64,000 nucleotides of DNA from NCBI RefSeq assembly GCF_008831285.2, contig NC_045138.2, positions 16,463,934 to 16,527,933 on the forward strand, given 5' to 3'. The position numbers were made by a program, and so were the translations under genes. Below the pieces are notes generated by a model. It did not search any database, had not been told where the DNA came from, and saw only the letters and a program-made list of their open reading frames with translations. The stretch is from Nymphaea colorata. Taxonomy: Eukaryota; Streptophyta; Magnoliopsida; Nymphaeales; Nymphaeaceae. Shown here piece by piece: positions 11,123 through 24,200 of the stretch (positions within the stretch are counted from its first letter, which is position 1; every line of letters starts with the position of its first letter).

Positions 11123-13479
11123 TGAACCTTTTCAAACTGAAGCTTTACATTAATATCGTCGACAATTTCTTTCTTATTATTTTTGAATTTTAAAATAGCT
11201 TTTTTACCCGCTTTTAATATATTAATTAGCCAAATCGATGAACCTATTAATTCATTAAATCGACAGTTGGAAACTTTGTTGACACTATCAAAATGATAGA
11301 TGGTTGTTGTTCATATTTCTCTTTGTTTGTGACCTTTCTCAACCAAGTTGAAACTTGCACGTCTTGCCAAAACAGAGGCGGTTGCCACTGCATTCAAATT
11401 GGGCTTCCAAGTGGTCGTTCATTTGTCTGATGGGCGAAGAAACAACAAGGAGCAAAGTTGACTTCTTCAACTGCAAATAGGAGCCACATCGTCTTCTATA
11501 TTTTTCAGTATGTATACCATCATAACCAACTTTGGTTTCGTAATCTACTTGTCTCTCATAAATGTTATTTAATAGGTCAAGTGACACATATATATATATA
11601 TATAGTTTGGAGGAAATCAAATAATTCTCTTTATTTTTCTACTCGTGAACTCTCATTGTTGAACAACATTTAATCAGGAGAAGTGCTGTTTGTGTTTGAC
11701 TTGCCCCATGCAATAGTTGGTCGTATATGTCAAAGAGCATTTTAATCCAAACAACAAGGACAACTCTTTCTCTTTTTCCCCACATTGATTTAAATGATCA
11801 TTAATGTTGACGAGTGGAGGAGGTAGCGGTGAGGATACGCCGAATAGACATTATGTCATTGACAAATGCGAGATATATGTATATATATCAAGCACATGCC
11901 CAACATTTTTAAGCTATGTTTGATTCTAATCTGCAGGCAGACTTGAAATAGTCCAAAAATATTGCAATAATAAAAAACATGAAAAAACTGATGTAGATCA
12001 AATTTTGAGGATCTAATGAACTGAAAAAACAATATTGTTGATTTTACATCCCTTATAATAAAATCCCATCTTCATATCTGCATTTTACAATTTTTTTTAA
12101 CCCTTAGAAGGTGTTAGTTTACCTCAGATTTGGGATCTAAAGATTTAAAGTCAGTCCCTCCTCATCCTACCTCAAATGTAAGATTTTAGCCACATACTGA
12201 GGATCTCATAAAAAACATCTGATCAGGACCAAGGCTACCGAAAACACCCTTATATTTTTAGATTATAAAATTAAGATAGGCCTCCTACCGTTTATTATGT
12301 TGTACCATTGAATTTATTTAAAAAATTATAGCATATTCGTAATGCCTTAAAAGCTTGAACTTAGATAAAGTAGACATCACAAATATATATATATATAGTA
12401 GCTCGTTTAGTCCGCTCAACTTCTTCACCAGCATTACCTACACCGCGTAATTGAGTCTATACGATCACCACATGAATTGACTCAAGTTTCTTATTGCCAA
12501 GGAGAAATTTCCTTTCAATTGTTAATAAAATATTGAGGTTTGATGCAAGCGTCCATGAAAAAGAAACGAATGCTGCAGTAGTAGTCAACCGGGTTCATTC
12601 AGTTGAATTTTGATTTTCAATTATTTTAATCGATACCAGGAAATATATTTTGATTGGAAGTTGGAACTTAGTCATATACGTCCTCTTGCATATAATATTA
12701 GGCATCAAAAGATTAATACTTATTTGGGTTCTATTCTGTGATACTTCTTCTTTGGCTACTTTGTTGGCCATTAGTTTAAGCTTACTGTAGGCCTCTAGAG
12801 ACACATGTATGATTCATCATTCAAGTGTGTAGAAGAAATAAAAAAGGATTGAAAAAGAAAGCAAATAAACAAATTAAGCAAATGGGAACGTGGACAAGCT
12901 TTTATTAATTTGCTTACCACTTTCTCATAGACTTTGAGTTTTCTGCCATGAATCCTGCTGCTTCACGAAACAGTTCATAAGAAAAGCCATGAAATCATAT
13001 TCCTAACTTTAGTGCCACAAATCCTTGTGCTTTTAGGATTATTATAGAAAACCTGTCCCCTAAGACAGAAAGGCATACATGTTGGTCTTCCTTCCTTTTA
13101 CTTCAATTATTTGATCAACTTCTTATTCTTTTTCTGCCAAAACTCAATTATTTGCCAAATGTAAGAACCAGCATAATCAGTAATAGTTAAAACTCTTAGT
13201 CTCCCTAAAAGATGAAATTGATTTTTGAAAGTCGAAATCACGAACTTGATTAAAAATAAGAGCCCAAATCAGGAACCAAGCATGACTATGCTTCGAGAAA
13301 AATAATTGCCATTTGAAATGCCAAAAAAAAAAATGCCACTTTCTGAAATTCCATTAAGTTAGGTAAACAGTCCTTATCATCATCACCACAATAATGTCAT
13401 CTAAGACTTGTTCATTAAGCTTGGCATTGGGTCCGACTTGTTTCGAGAAGAGGTCGAAATTGCCTCTTCCTCCCCCGCC

Positions 13480-13645
13480 ACCTTTCAAGGTCTTGGGATG
13501 CTTCGGGACCTAGATGAGAAGCGAGACACTCCTCAATTAGAGTATAGTGTGCATCCTTTATTTTCTGTCTAGAGGGTATCGCCCATGGAAGTCAAACTGA
13601 CGACCGGATTTTTACCAGCCCGACTAGCTACGCTACGCTCCTTTG
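13480..13645 (-). mobile_element. tRNA-derived SINE-like copy
   Basis: Read on the minus strand from about 13645: GAGCGTAGCGTAGCTAGTCG resembles a Pol III A box, and CAGTTTGACTTCCATGGGC resembles a B box in tRNA-like spacing. A non-tRNA body follows. The copy at 14990-15135 has the same head. Ends and tail are not resolved. Confidence 0.45.
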
Positions 13646-13849
13646 GGCATGTACACACCTGATTTTGACATATAAAGATTAAAAACCCAACCTCAATGCA
13701 GCCAGGCAAACGATCCATTTATAAGTCCCTACCCGACCTTCCAATTAAGCCAAGTAAGATAAGCTGATTAAATTTAAAAACTGTACAACAATAATTATAT
13801 ATTGATCAACGTACCCATTGAAAGATAATATACGATCCATAGCTGAATT

Positions 13850-14010
13850 CAAACTCAACCAGACCGGATCAAACCAGGTCGAGTAACCAACGCTCATTAA
13901 AGAGCCGAGATCAGACCAATATTATTAGGCCGGGTCAAGCTCAATTGAGTCAAGTCAGTCTCATCCAGTCAAGGTTGGGCTGGGTTCAGGCAAGCCGGAT
14001 TGAACCCGAC
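13850..14010. repeat. Degenerate CCGG/GTCAAG word array
   Basis: Repeated words ACCAGACCGGATCAAACCAGG, GCCGGGTCAAGCTC and AGTCAAGTCAGTC, partly self-complementary, with no coding content. Same style as the arrays at 9700, 26430, 48690 and 55185. Confidence 0.4.
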
Positions 14011-14033
14011 ACATATACATGCAATATTCCTAA

Positions 14034-14166
14034 TAGAATGTTTCATAACAGGAACACTGTGTTCTTTGGAATGCAGTATTCTATGAATGTATTCATTTTT
14101 CAGAAAATATTCATGGAGCACTGTCCCATAAAGAACTCAGTGCTCCTGTTACTAAACACCCTCTCA
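14034..14166. mobile_element. MITE with long terminal inverted repeats
   Basis: The left end GAATGTTTCATAACAGGAAC, continuing ACTGTGTTCTTT, is matched in inverse by the right end, whose reverse complement reads GAGGGTGTTTAGTAACAGG, continuing AGCACTGAGTTCTTT. The element is about 130 bp and non-coding. The target duplication is unclear. Confidence 0.65.
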
Positions 14167-14989
14167 TGTCAACGTTGCTTACATAGTAAACGAAAAAAAA
14201 AAAAAGAATCCCTCAACTTGAGATCGCCAAGCTGCAGATAAGAGTGAGTGATTCTTAATCTTTGAAATTCCGATATATACATATATATATATATTCTGAG
14301 AAGGACGCATACTGGCTACAATGCGTCATCTTTCACCTATTCTTGTCTTTGGGAGTAAGGAATTCCATGGATTTCCTTGCATTGTGATGTTTGACCCTTA
14401 ACTACCCTCTCTTCTATTGGATTCTATCTCGATGTTCCCATTTAAGATTATTTTCGTCCTTAGCTTCCAAGAACTAAAGACTTAACATGCAAGATTTGAG
14501 GTTGCCTTTTCTCTTTGCAAGCAATTAATTTTGACCACTATGCACAAATGGGTTCATTTCTTATATTTTAATGCACGTTGGTAAGTTAAGATCTTGTGGA
14601 TGGATATTATATTGTTGTTGGTAAGGAATAAACTCTTGGGTCCTATTTTCAAATTAAAACAACATTATCTTTCGAAGAACTAAAAATTACAGAGAACTAT
14701 GAGTCATCGATTTTTGAGACTTTTAGAATACCCACTTAAGTGTTGCAAATGCATGACGCTAGAGCGGGCTCCCACTCGATAAGAGATGTACACCACATCT
14801 ATAAGATGGGTCTTTGTAAAGTAAAAGTCACATACAAAAATTTTCAGCTCACGCTTTTGAAGTTTTGAGGAAACAATATTGTGCCTCTTACATAAAGTTT
14901 CTTCCAATTTCACTAACAGAATTTGCAACATCAAAATTTATGGGAAAGATACCTTGAAAAGGCCGAAGTCTCTCCTCTTTTTTTCCCTA

Positions 14990-15135
14990 TCTTCTGGGTG
15001 AAGAGTTGTTTTGAGACTTGGGCGAACTTACAGTTAGTCCATTCAACTCAAGATTAACACTTGCCACAGTTTGTGGCCCACAAAAGTAGCACCTATGAGA
15101 ATTGAACTGATGACCAGCTATGCTACGCCTCTTGA
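14990..15135 (-). mobile_element. tRNA-derived SINE-like copy
   Basis: On the minus strand from about 15135: GAGGCGTAGCATAGCTGGTC (A-box-like) then CATCAGTTCAATTCTCATAG (B-box-like). It is followed by an unrelated body ending near TGTAAGTTCGCCCAAGTC. Shares its head with 13480-13645. Confidence 0.5.
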
Positions 15136-15984
15136 GGTCCAACATTTAAATGTTATCTTTGCCGTCCACGCTTTGATAACTTTGATCAAGGATAGGCATT
15201 TGGTAATACCTTACAACTGGTGTTAGGGCTGAAACATTCAAGTGTGGATTCAAGGCCCTTGTCTTTCATGCCAAAGTGGGGGTTTGATGTCCTGGAAAAT
15301 TTCTTTAGGATGGCCTTTCCAAGATTCCAGGACTTTATTCCCATGTCTGACAGCTCTTAGTATGGCAGGATATAACATTCATCTGATCAGGTAAAAATTA
15401 TCCCGGGCATCAAACAACCTGAAGAGTGCTGTGATTATGGATCGACAGTAACATCCAGATTCAGTAAATAAATGTATTCTGATTTCATCACTATATGGTT
15501 AGATTTTAGAAAACTGAGGGAGGGGACCTTTTCAGCAGAGTTGCATCCGAAGTGTTCGATGAACATGGGCTGCATTTGTTGACATGGTTCATGAAAGCCT
15601 GCTTTCAATTAAAAGTGACAGAAACTAGAAAATATACATATATTCACGCTCTCTTAAGCATGAGTCATAAGGGGCACAGTTTAGCTGGCCAGATTGGAGA
15701 GTCACTGAAAGTTCGGGTTATTTCAATTATCGTGGGCACTATTGCTCCGAACTATAAATGGCGGATGTGCAACACTTAGTTGATGATTGTACCGCTCCTC
15801 ACCCAAGTCCTCAAGTAGACCTGAACCCCAGAGACAAGGAAAGATGCTTCACCTTCTTTTGGGGCATCCCCTCATAAATCAAGCAATAAAATTCACAATT
15901 TAGCAAGAGAAAGTATAAATCTATCTTGAAACACATGATGATACCTCTAAGGCTTTGACTACCATAAGAACGATTAGCTATGTC

Positions 15985-16300
15985 ACCATAGTGCAGGGTG
16001 TGGGTGCCGGAACGGCACATCTCAAAAAATTTAGGTGTGGCGATGCAGCGAAAATATTTTATTATTATTATGATTTTTAATTTATTATATATAACAGAAT
16101 AAACATATTATTACAATTTAGTTATTAATGTATATAACATACTTGAATAATTGTATTGCATAGGAAAATATCAAAACAACATACATTATATAAATAATTT
16201 AATAATATCACATTTTAACTGGGTTCGGGTGTGAATCGGAGCCGCACTCATGTCCGGTGCACAGCCGACTCGATGCGGACTCCAGTGCAACAGTAAAATA
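15985..16300. repeat. GGTGCCGG/CGGAGCCGCAC word-type element
   Basis: The left edge carries GGTGTGGGTGCCGGAACGGC and the right edge carries GGTTCGGGTGTGAATCGG, AGCCGCACTC and GATGCGGACTCCAGTGC. The two GC-rich, partly complementary ends flank an AT-rich core. Probably a non-autonomous transposon; class unknown. Confidence 0.4.
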
Positions 16301-17995
16301 AAAGAATCTGGTGACTTAGACGATTAGGCTTCAAAGTAAACTCATAAGAGCTACCCCTCTGCGCAAGTTTAAGCATGCCATGGAGTTTTACAATACCGCA
16401 TGTGAACTAAGTCTTGCTGCCCGATGTAATTCCTGCTTACAAAAACGAAAAAGAAAGGCTACTGAATGAACTGAGGCCATGTTGGTTTACTGCGGGTTTG
16501 AGATTTGTGAAGATGATGATATGAGATCATCGAGAATCTCAGATCTGCGAATTTGAATTGCTGCTGCCTGCTGCTCAAATCCACTCTTTTGAAAACTATT
16601 ATATTTGGCACACCTGAAAAAAGATTCTAGGAAGCCAATAGTAAGTATGGATTCTTAATGGAGAAGATCCTCCTTCTATTTCTCATTAATTATCAGTGGG
16701 CTGGCTTGTGCCTATGGGCACCAGATTATAGCAAGATGTTCATCAATCTCTATCTTCTCCAGCTTGAAATCTTAAATCCAACGCTTTATCTAACTGAACT
16801 TTCTTCTGCTTTTGCAGACAAAGCACCATTGTTTGTGGCTGGTCTTGGTTTTGCTTGGTCCATATTCCAATTATTGCACATCCATGAAGATTAACTTGGT
16901 CCCAGACTAACTAAAATGAACCTTTATTTCCTCCAAGCTTAGAATGTGAAATCAGATAATTCCTCAGTTTTTTTTTTCTTTTTCTTTTCATGTTATCGGT
17001 CAGCTTTTTTCCCTTCCTTTTGACCATAAGTATTCCAACACTTGTCCCTAAGCCAATGGACAAAACATTTTCCTATGGAAAATGCTTCCGTTTTGCTGAA
17101 CCAAACAGCATTATTCTCACATGGATATCACACCAATCTTTTTTATAACTGGAAGATTTTTTCTGACTAGTTTTTTACATGGTTAGAGAAGAACTGTAAT
17201 GCACATTAAGGTGTTGTTTTAGCTGCATTTGATTTCTTTGCTTTTATGGCCCCGAGTGCTGCAAGGTAGAAAAGGGACAGAATAGAGCCGAGAGAAATGA
17301 AACAGAAATATTAGAAGGGAATCCACATGCGGACTTGAATTATTGTGAAGCCGTACGTTACTCTCTTTTTTTTTTTTTGTGTGTGTTGGGGTGAGGGAGG
17401 GCGCACATATTATTTTCATTTTTATTTTCTTGCGCTTATGAGTTGTTTGGTAGGTTAGTATACTTAACATGCCTTTATTTTAAATTTAATGTTGTTTAAC
17501 TGTAAATGACGGTAGCTTACCAGATTAAATTTTTGAAATCTTTGCCTTCTTAACTCACTTACCCATGTGATTGATCATTTTTAATTGTGTAAACCTTGAA
17601 TATGACATTCAAAAAATTTAGTCTGAGATTGAAAATTGTGAGAGGTTTTCAAAAACTTATAAGGGAGTCACTTAAATGATTGGTTATCCTAATTTTTAAT
17701 CCTTGAGGATCTAACTGAAACTACTAGAGGCTGGGTTAGGATTTACCAGGCTATGAGCCCGAGTCCAGTATAAAACCTTTATCCACTAGCAAAAAAGAGT
17801 ACGGAAGGTCTTCTGTCTTGCTGATGAAGCAATTATTTCCAAGGATGCTTTAGCCATTGATGCATGAAACGATGCTTTTGCCTTTACATATGTAAAAGTG
17901 TTGGTACGTCAATTTAATTTTTTATAGTGAGAGATGAACTTTAGTAATTTAAAACATGAATAAGGTACGCAGTCATAAGACAGACTGCACTTTTA

Positions 17996-18158
17996 GAGAG
18001 CGTTTAATAAGAAGTACATCATGTTTTTAGAACACATATTCTTTGAACAAACATAAAATTATATACCACGTTTTGTATAGTAAGACTATGGAACTAACGA
18101 AATATGAGTTTTAAGAATATATGAATCAAGAACACAAGTTTATTTATCAAACACCCTC
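17996..18158. mobile_element. Tourist-like MITE (PIF/Harbinger type)
   Basis: TTA at 17993-17995 and TTA at 18159-18161 flank a 163-bp AT-rich element. The left terminus GAGAGCGTTTAATAA pairs with the right terminus, whose reverse complement is GAGGGTGTTTGATAA. A TTA duplication with a GTTT-rich terminus is typical of Tourist MITEs. Confidence 0.65.
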
Positions 18159-18161
18159 TTA

Positions 18162-21100
18162 TTGTAACATATGAAATTCTGATCTTTTTTCAATCAATGT
18201 TTTTTTTTAGGTGATGTCGGTCACACTTCTCTTGACTATAGGAAAAAGGAACACCTCAGGCATGGATTCCAACAATTTAAGATCAAAATATCACATTGCA
18301 TAAAGACGCAAAATAATGTTTTTGTGAATTTGAAAAGTTGGCAGCGCACCATAAGACGAGTAGTCTCCAGCTGGGATCTGGTGGGGATAAAACAACTGGA
18401 AACGATTTTGGCTGGTGGGTGGTTGGTCACCGTTTCGAAACTTATTATTATCATCTGTCTATGATGAACAGATCCCTTTGACACTTGCCCAAGTAAAGCT
18501 GCTTGAGGTTGAAAGAAATCTACACATTTTCTATTCTATGTGAATAAGAAGGTAGAAAGCTGACTCCCTGCAGCGCCAAAAAAAAATTTGGCAGTATTCC
18601 AGAATTTTCTTTTTTCATAGGGCATCAGTCTATACAACTAAGCAAATATTTGAAAGCCCCTATATGAAAAAATAAAGAAAAATTATGGGGCTAATATGGC
18701 TCTGCTGATGCGGAGAAGACAGATATCTCACCTCCAGGAGCAGTTTCTTTTTTACTTAAACTAGAGAAAAAGAAACAACTTAACTTTCAAAGAAAGTCAT
18801 AATATATTTGTCGCCCATGATTGACCAAGGCAAAAGCAAAAAAAATGGTAAAGAGCATATCACATCCTGCTTTTTCAAATATTGCCGACTGAAAAGTTGC
18901 ACTGTCCCAGCTGCCTCATGTCCATTCGCTCTACCTTCCTTTTCTTTTTCTCCTTTTCCCTTTCCTTGTTGACCGTATGGCCATATGGTGGGGGTTCGAA
19001 GATGGAGAAGCGTGGCCGAGGTTCCCTGTGCACATTATTGGGCCTTTTGGCCTCACCAAAGCTCTCATGCAGCTTACGGGCACCACTTTGGGCTGCCAAC
19101 TTCAAAGCCACCAACCAGTTTCCTTCTGTATCCATGCTTTCCATTCATGAATTGGGTCCACAAAAGTTAACAAACTTTAGCTTTAAATTTTAATCAGTTG
19201 TTCAATGATTAATATTTAATGCAATCCATTCAACACCCATTATGTCATGGAGCACATTCGTCATGGTTAAAATCCAGAAAAGGATTGCAAATCCACATTT
19301 AGATTGCTTTGTAAGATGTGGAATGTCTATTTTATGTACAATATTATACACACAATCCTTGGAACAGCTCTTAAAAGCACCTGACCCGCAAGACGGTGGG
19401 TTTGTCTTCACACTGATCTGCCATACTGCTTTACAGGTCAAATATGCACGGAAGAGAACTAGGGATGTTAACAGGTCAGATTTGAACGTAGAAAATGTGC
19501 ATTCGGATTGGTGATGTGTGTTTGGCAGTAGAGTTTGGATCAAATCAGTAATCCGATGCATTTGGAAAGCATGAAATTTCACACCGAGTTGCACCTGAAA
19601 ATGCGAATTTAAATAAATGGACAATCAAATCTTGGGCCAGTGGTTTCTGGTCAAGCTAATTGATTATGCAGAGTTGCAAATGCCAAAATCTCACCCACCT
19701 CGAAACCGTTTACTTTTCAGAGTGGCACAAAAGGAGGGAAATCTGTAGATCAATCCCACGTTAATGTCTTATGCACATCAAGCGCCAGGTCTACAGTTGA
19801 ATTGTGCTTGTTACATTTAAAGGTTGGGAGACCGCTTTCCTCAGGCTTGCGTCGGAATTAAGACTCACTCATCGAGCATGGACGACTAAGGAACAATGTA
19901 GACGGGCCTGGACTTCCTTTCGTACTGGTGTTCCTCAGAGAAATAACACATTTTTCTTTTCTTCTATTTACCAATTGGCAAACTGTAGTGGCTAGCAAGA
20001 TTTATGCCAATAGATTCTCCTGGTCCTCCAGTGCTTTATCTTTTTTTTTTTTTTTTCATCACGTGAAAAGGAAATGAATATGAAAAGGCTGGAAGGATTA
20101 AACAGGGGCGATTTATTTTCCAGACTTGTAGGGACTCTTTTGCTATCGTTTCAGAACTGCAGTTGTTTATTCATGAGGAATTTTTAAACAATTACTTGAC
20201 AGGGCTTAGACAGACCGTTCATGTAATTAAAATTTTCCATGGAATGCTTCTCCCTTGGCAAGGAGAATCAGGTACTGCGGAAGGCAACTCAAAAGGAACG
20301 CCATGGTGAAAAGAACAGATTCCTTACGAGAAACAGCCTGGAAGAAGAACAGAGAATCCCCGAGAGAAAATGCCGGAAACGAAGGCAACGGGAGAAGGCA
20401 TAGGGGCCAAAATTAATAAATAGTTGCACCCTTGTTCTAGGTGAAAAGCTGACGACATCATAATATTTACTTGACATAGCCGGCATGAATTGAACAAGCA
20501 GATTGCTACAAGACCCACATGAGACCCACCCACAAGGTTCCAGGGTCACTTTATATCACCAGACCACAATGACTCCAAATGACAGTTAAACAGTGTCGTA
20601 GAGTTTAGAGGAAAGAACACGCCAGAGAAGAAAATAGAAAAACAAAAGAGGACAAAAGGCAGAGTGGGAGGTAGTCCAAGCCAGAAGCCGTCGTATTTAT
20701 ATATCCTTATTGGGTTAAAGAAGAGACTACTCATTCGTGGGGCACAACCTAGCTCCCAATAACCGTCCAAAATGGACGAATGAAAACAACCCCAATGAAC
20801 TTTGGAGAAAACATACCCATTATTTCTCTTTTTGCACCTTGGAGCATGCAATATGGGAAGAGCGAAGAGCATCGTCGATCCCCAGGCCGGCGGGACTTGC
20901 GCCATCATACAGCACATTCTATGAGCAAAAGAAGCGTACCGAACCAAAGCAAATGATAATAACTTCAGAGAGCAAAACATGAGAAAAGCCAACACACTTC
21001 TAGTTCTTAGCAGAAATCATACAGAAAGAAACGTTACCCTAATGCCAAAAAGGATCTACTGATCCTGGTCTAGTACTAACCATAGGCCACCCCATCATCA

Positions 21101-21205
21101 TATTCTAATGTCACCACAGAATGTTAAGTGGTTCAGCTATACATACAGACTGGAAACTAGCAGCGAAAATCAAAAGGACAATGCTCCTAGAGAAGGTCAT
21201 CGTCT
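18162..21205. other. Intergenic stretch downstream of RZ-1
   Basis: No conserved coding region recognised. Several open frames of 80-150 codons on both strands (18875-19144, 19202-19624, 20546-20995) show no domain. The part nearest 21205 should hold the 3' untranslated region of the RZ-1 gene, which reads leftward. Confidence 0.5.
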
Positions 21206-24200
21206 TTAATAACGATCCTCGAACGACGGGGGCCGCCCACGTGCAGGACGGTCATAGGGGCCTGGCCTGTCTCGGTAACTTCCTTCATAACGTGTTGGGC
21301 CACCGCCACCACCGTAACGCTCCGAGCTCCTCCCACCTTCCCTCTCATAACCCCTGTCCTTGTTGTATCCATTCTGAGGATACCTATCTGCCGCGCCATA
21401 GCGGTCAGCATTAAAACGATCAGCTCCAGTGGGGTATTTGTCACTTGGATAACGGTCACGAGCATCACGGCCGCCATACCTGCTATCTCTACCATCAATT
21501 CGGTCTCTGTCTCCATAGCGGCCACCATCATAACGATCATCACCATAGCGGTCGCCATAACGATCACCTCCAAAGCGGTCGCCCCGTCCACCTGCATACC
21601 TTGACCGTGATGAGAACCGTCCTTCATCACCACCACCAGCAGAAGGGCATTCACGGGCCCAGTGGCCAGGACGACCACACTTGAAGCACTCCGAACGTCC
21701 AACAGGCGCTTTATAGCCCCGATCCCCTCTGTCTCCCCCTCCATAGCTCCCACGGCTACCACCACCACTACCACCACCACCATATCCTGTGCCACTCTCT
21801 CCAAGCTTTGGCTCAGCTCGATTCACAGATATAATTCGTCCATTCAGTTCCCTCCCATGCAGCTCATCTATGGCAGCTTCCACTGCCCGTCGGTCAGAAA
21901 AGGTCACAAACCCAAATCCCCGAGGACGATTTGTACCTCTTTCCAGCATAACCTACAAATTAGAAAAACAGCCTTCACCATCAACCCATAAATTTACCAT
22001 CAACCCATAATAAGGAAAGGAGTGATGAACCACCGAGAAAAGCTACAAAGCTTGGTTGATATATAACAAGGTTTCCACAAAAATACATCTACTTCCCATT
22101 TTTGTAGCATATCGGAATGCTCAAACTTCAGTGCCGAGGTGTTTGACAGTAGAAACAAGTGGGACGAAGGGTGGATATACAGAGGGCGGTATGAGAAAAG
22201 AAAGAGAGAGAGAGAGATGGATGAGCGCCATCGAGTAAGCGAATTGACTGGGTTTTCACTCATGGGTTTCAAGCATGCAATGCAATGGAAAGAACTCGAT
22301 GAATTTTGACGAGGATCAGCAAGTCCATCTCAGATGGACTAACAATACACTAATCCATAGAAATATCAGTCAATCAGAAGCCACTATGCAACCAACACGA
22401 GACAAATTGACAAGTTGTCAACACAACGAATCAAAAGGGCCAGCAAAAAAAGTGTTCGACTGACATGAAAAGGCAGTGTATGACAGTTTCATATAATATA
22501 TAAGCAGTACCATGACATGCTGGAAAATAGCTTAGCCAATGGTCACTCAAAAACAGACAGATATACAACACAAATATATGATAATCTAAAAGGTGGAAAT
22601 TTCTGTCGAAGATGGCAAAGATTTGATGCTCTATAAGAGAAATAATCTAGCCTTTACTTCAGGCTTGTAAATAGAACCCCCAAGTTCAAATACCCACATA
22701 AGGAAAACCAGACAGAATAGAGAAAAAAATGTTATCAGCATTCACAAACAGCAGTAAAGCTTTGAGACAAAACATATAATAACTGAAGAGGAAGATAAAA
22801 ATATCACTATGCTCATAAGTTAGCAGCGTAGATGGCAAGGACACCACCATGATCGATCCATATTAGAATCTTTACAAAGCAAAGTACATTTTCTGTTGTT
22901 AAAATTTAAGGAGCACCACATTGATGATTCCATGTAGACACAATCATAGTTAAGACAAAAAGATGTTAATCGATGCAATTAATTTTCAACAAACATGAAC
23001 ATGCAAGTGTATTGAGAACTCGTTACACCAGGAAGCCAGGAAGCAGAAAAAAAAAGCCTCAGATATATTCATATCTAGTGGCAACCACAAATTCTGTACA
23101 TTGTTCCTTCTGATGCTGAAAGTATTGGAGAAATTAGATTTTTTATTTCAAAGTGATGACAAAAGCACCTTCTATACCTTCCGTTGTATAGCCAAACAAA
23201 CTACAGGTTCCCATCTCTTTCCACCCCAAAAAACTTCCAGAAAATAAAAAAATGCAAAGCATAGCCTCTTATAAATGCTAAAATACACACATGGAGATAG
23301 ATACATGTACATGAAGATGCCTACAACAACTCCGATGAGGAGAAATTTGACCAGTCACCTAGACAACCAATTATTCTTTAATTAAATCAAGAAGTGCAAA
23401 CATCTCGAACACATAGAATACAAGGATGCAGAAATGGAGACAGCTTGGCCTTGGCAAAATAATAACATAGAATAATAATAATAATAATAATAATTACTAT
23501 ATCATACAAGAGAAATTAGGCAACAGATTCTAAATATGAATGATTATTATTAGTTTACGAGAAATAAACATGAAGCAAGACACTCTAATCAATATATTTG
23601 GTAGAAGAAACTGATGAAGTAACAAAATCATGAATTAAAGTGTTTGTTTGGGTACCAGTATGAGTTCTTACTTAGACGGCAGCTTCTGAACTTGTGGAAA
23701 GTGGTGTTTTCTTCCAATTCAATGTCATCCCCAACCATAACACAAAACAACAGAAAGAACAAAACAGCAAATTTCCAACCTGAGATCCTCCAGCAAATTC
23801 ATCTCACAAATATAGCATCAAATTTTGACTACCCGAGTTAGACTATCATGAACAAGCTGACAACTGGTTGAAGGTGAGAACACAAGAATCACATTTGCAT
23901 TCTTTTCCTCTGGCTACTAAGATATTATTCTATCAAAAAATGTTCCTCTAAATGTAGTACGTCTGCCAGCATCAGACTGAAAGTAGGCACAAGAACTTCT
24001 GCCAAAGCCAACATGGGTCGCATAGGCATTGAACAACAACAGCCAGTCAAGTTCAACACCAACTCCCAATGTGCACTGTCAATCTTTGGCAAAATTCTAA
24101 AAGTATTTCTGATACGCTTCACTCAGAGTTCCGCTGTCAGGCTCTAACTGCATCTGGTGCTGTGTGTAAAAAGTATATTGTTCGATTTACCAAGAAAAAG

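Larger units (their letters stand above)
9800..13420. other. Intergenic repeat-rich stretch, no gene seen
   Basis: AT-rich DNA with several microsatellites (10909-11020, about 11586-11604, about 12383-12396) and a 41-bp tandem duplication at 11043. Around 10785-10855 the sequence GAACTTACAATTGATCC...TTCAACT resembles 15024-15053 (GAACTTACAGTTAGTCCATTCAACT), the SINE-like element described below. No conserved protein frame. Confidence 0.5.
14170..17990. other. Intergenic stretch with repeats, no gene seen
   Basis: Contains a SINE-like copy at 14990-15135 and a word-type element at 15985-16300. A possible MITE end lies near 16477 (GGCCATGTTGGTTTACTG). No frame shows a conserved domain. Confidence 0.5.

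Noticed and set aside
19202-19624. 140-codon minus-strand frame
   Set aside because: No domain or splice context; the DNA looks like decayed intergenic repeat.
20546-20995. 149-codon minus-strand frame
   Set aside because: Lies in the likely 3' flank of RZ-1, is rich in Phe, Leu and Cys as expected from T-rich DNA, and shows no recognisable domain.
21187-21804. 205-codon Val/Met-rich frame on the minus strand
   Set aside because: It overlaps the second RZ-1 exon in another frame and arises from the Gly/Asp/Arg/Tyr repeat codons. The RZ-1 frame has the RRM, the zinc knuckle and the conserved C-terminus.
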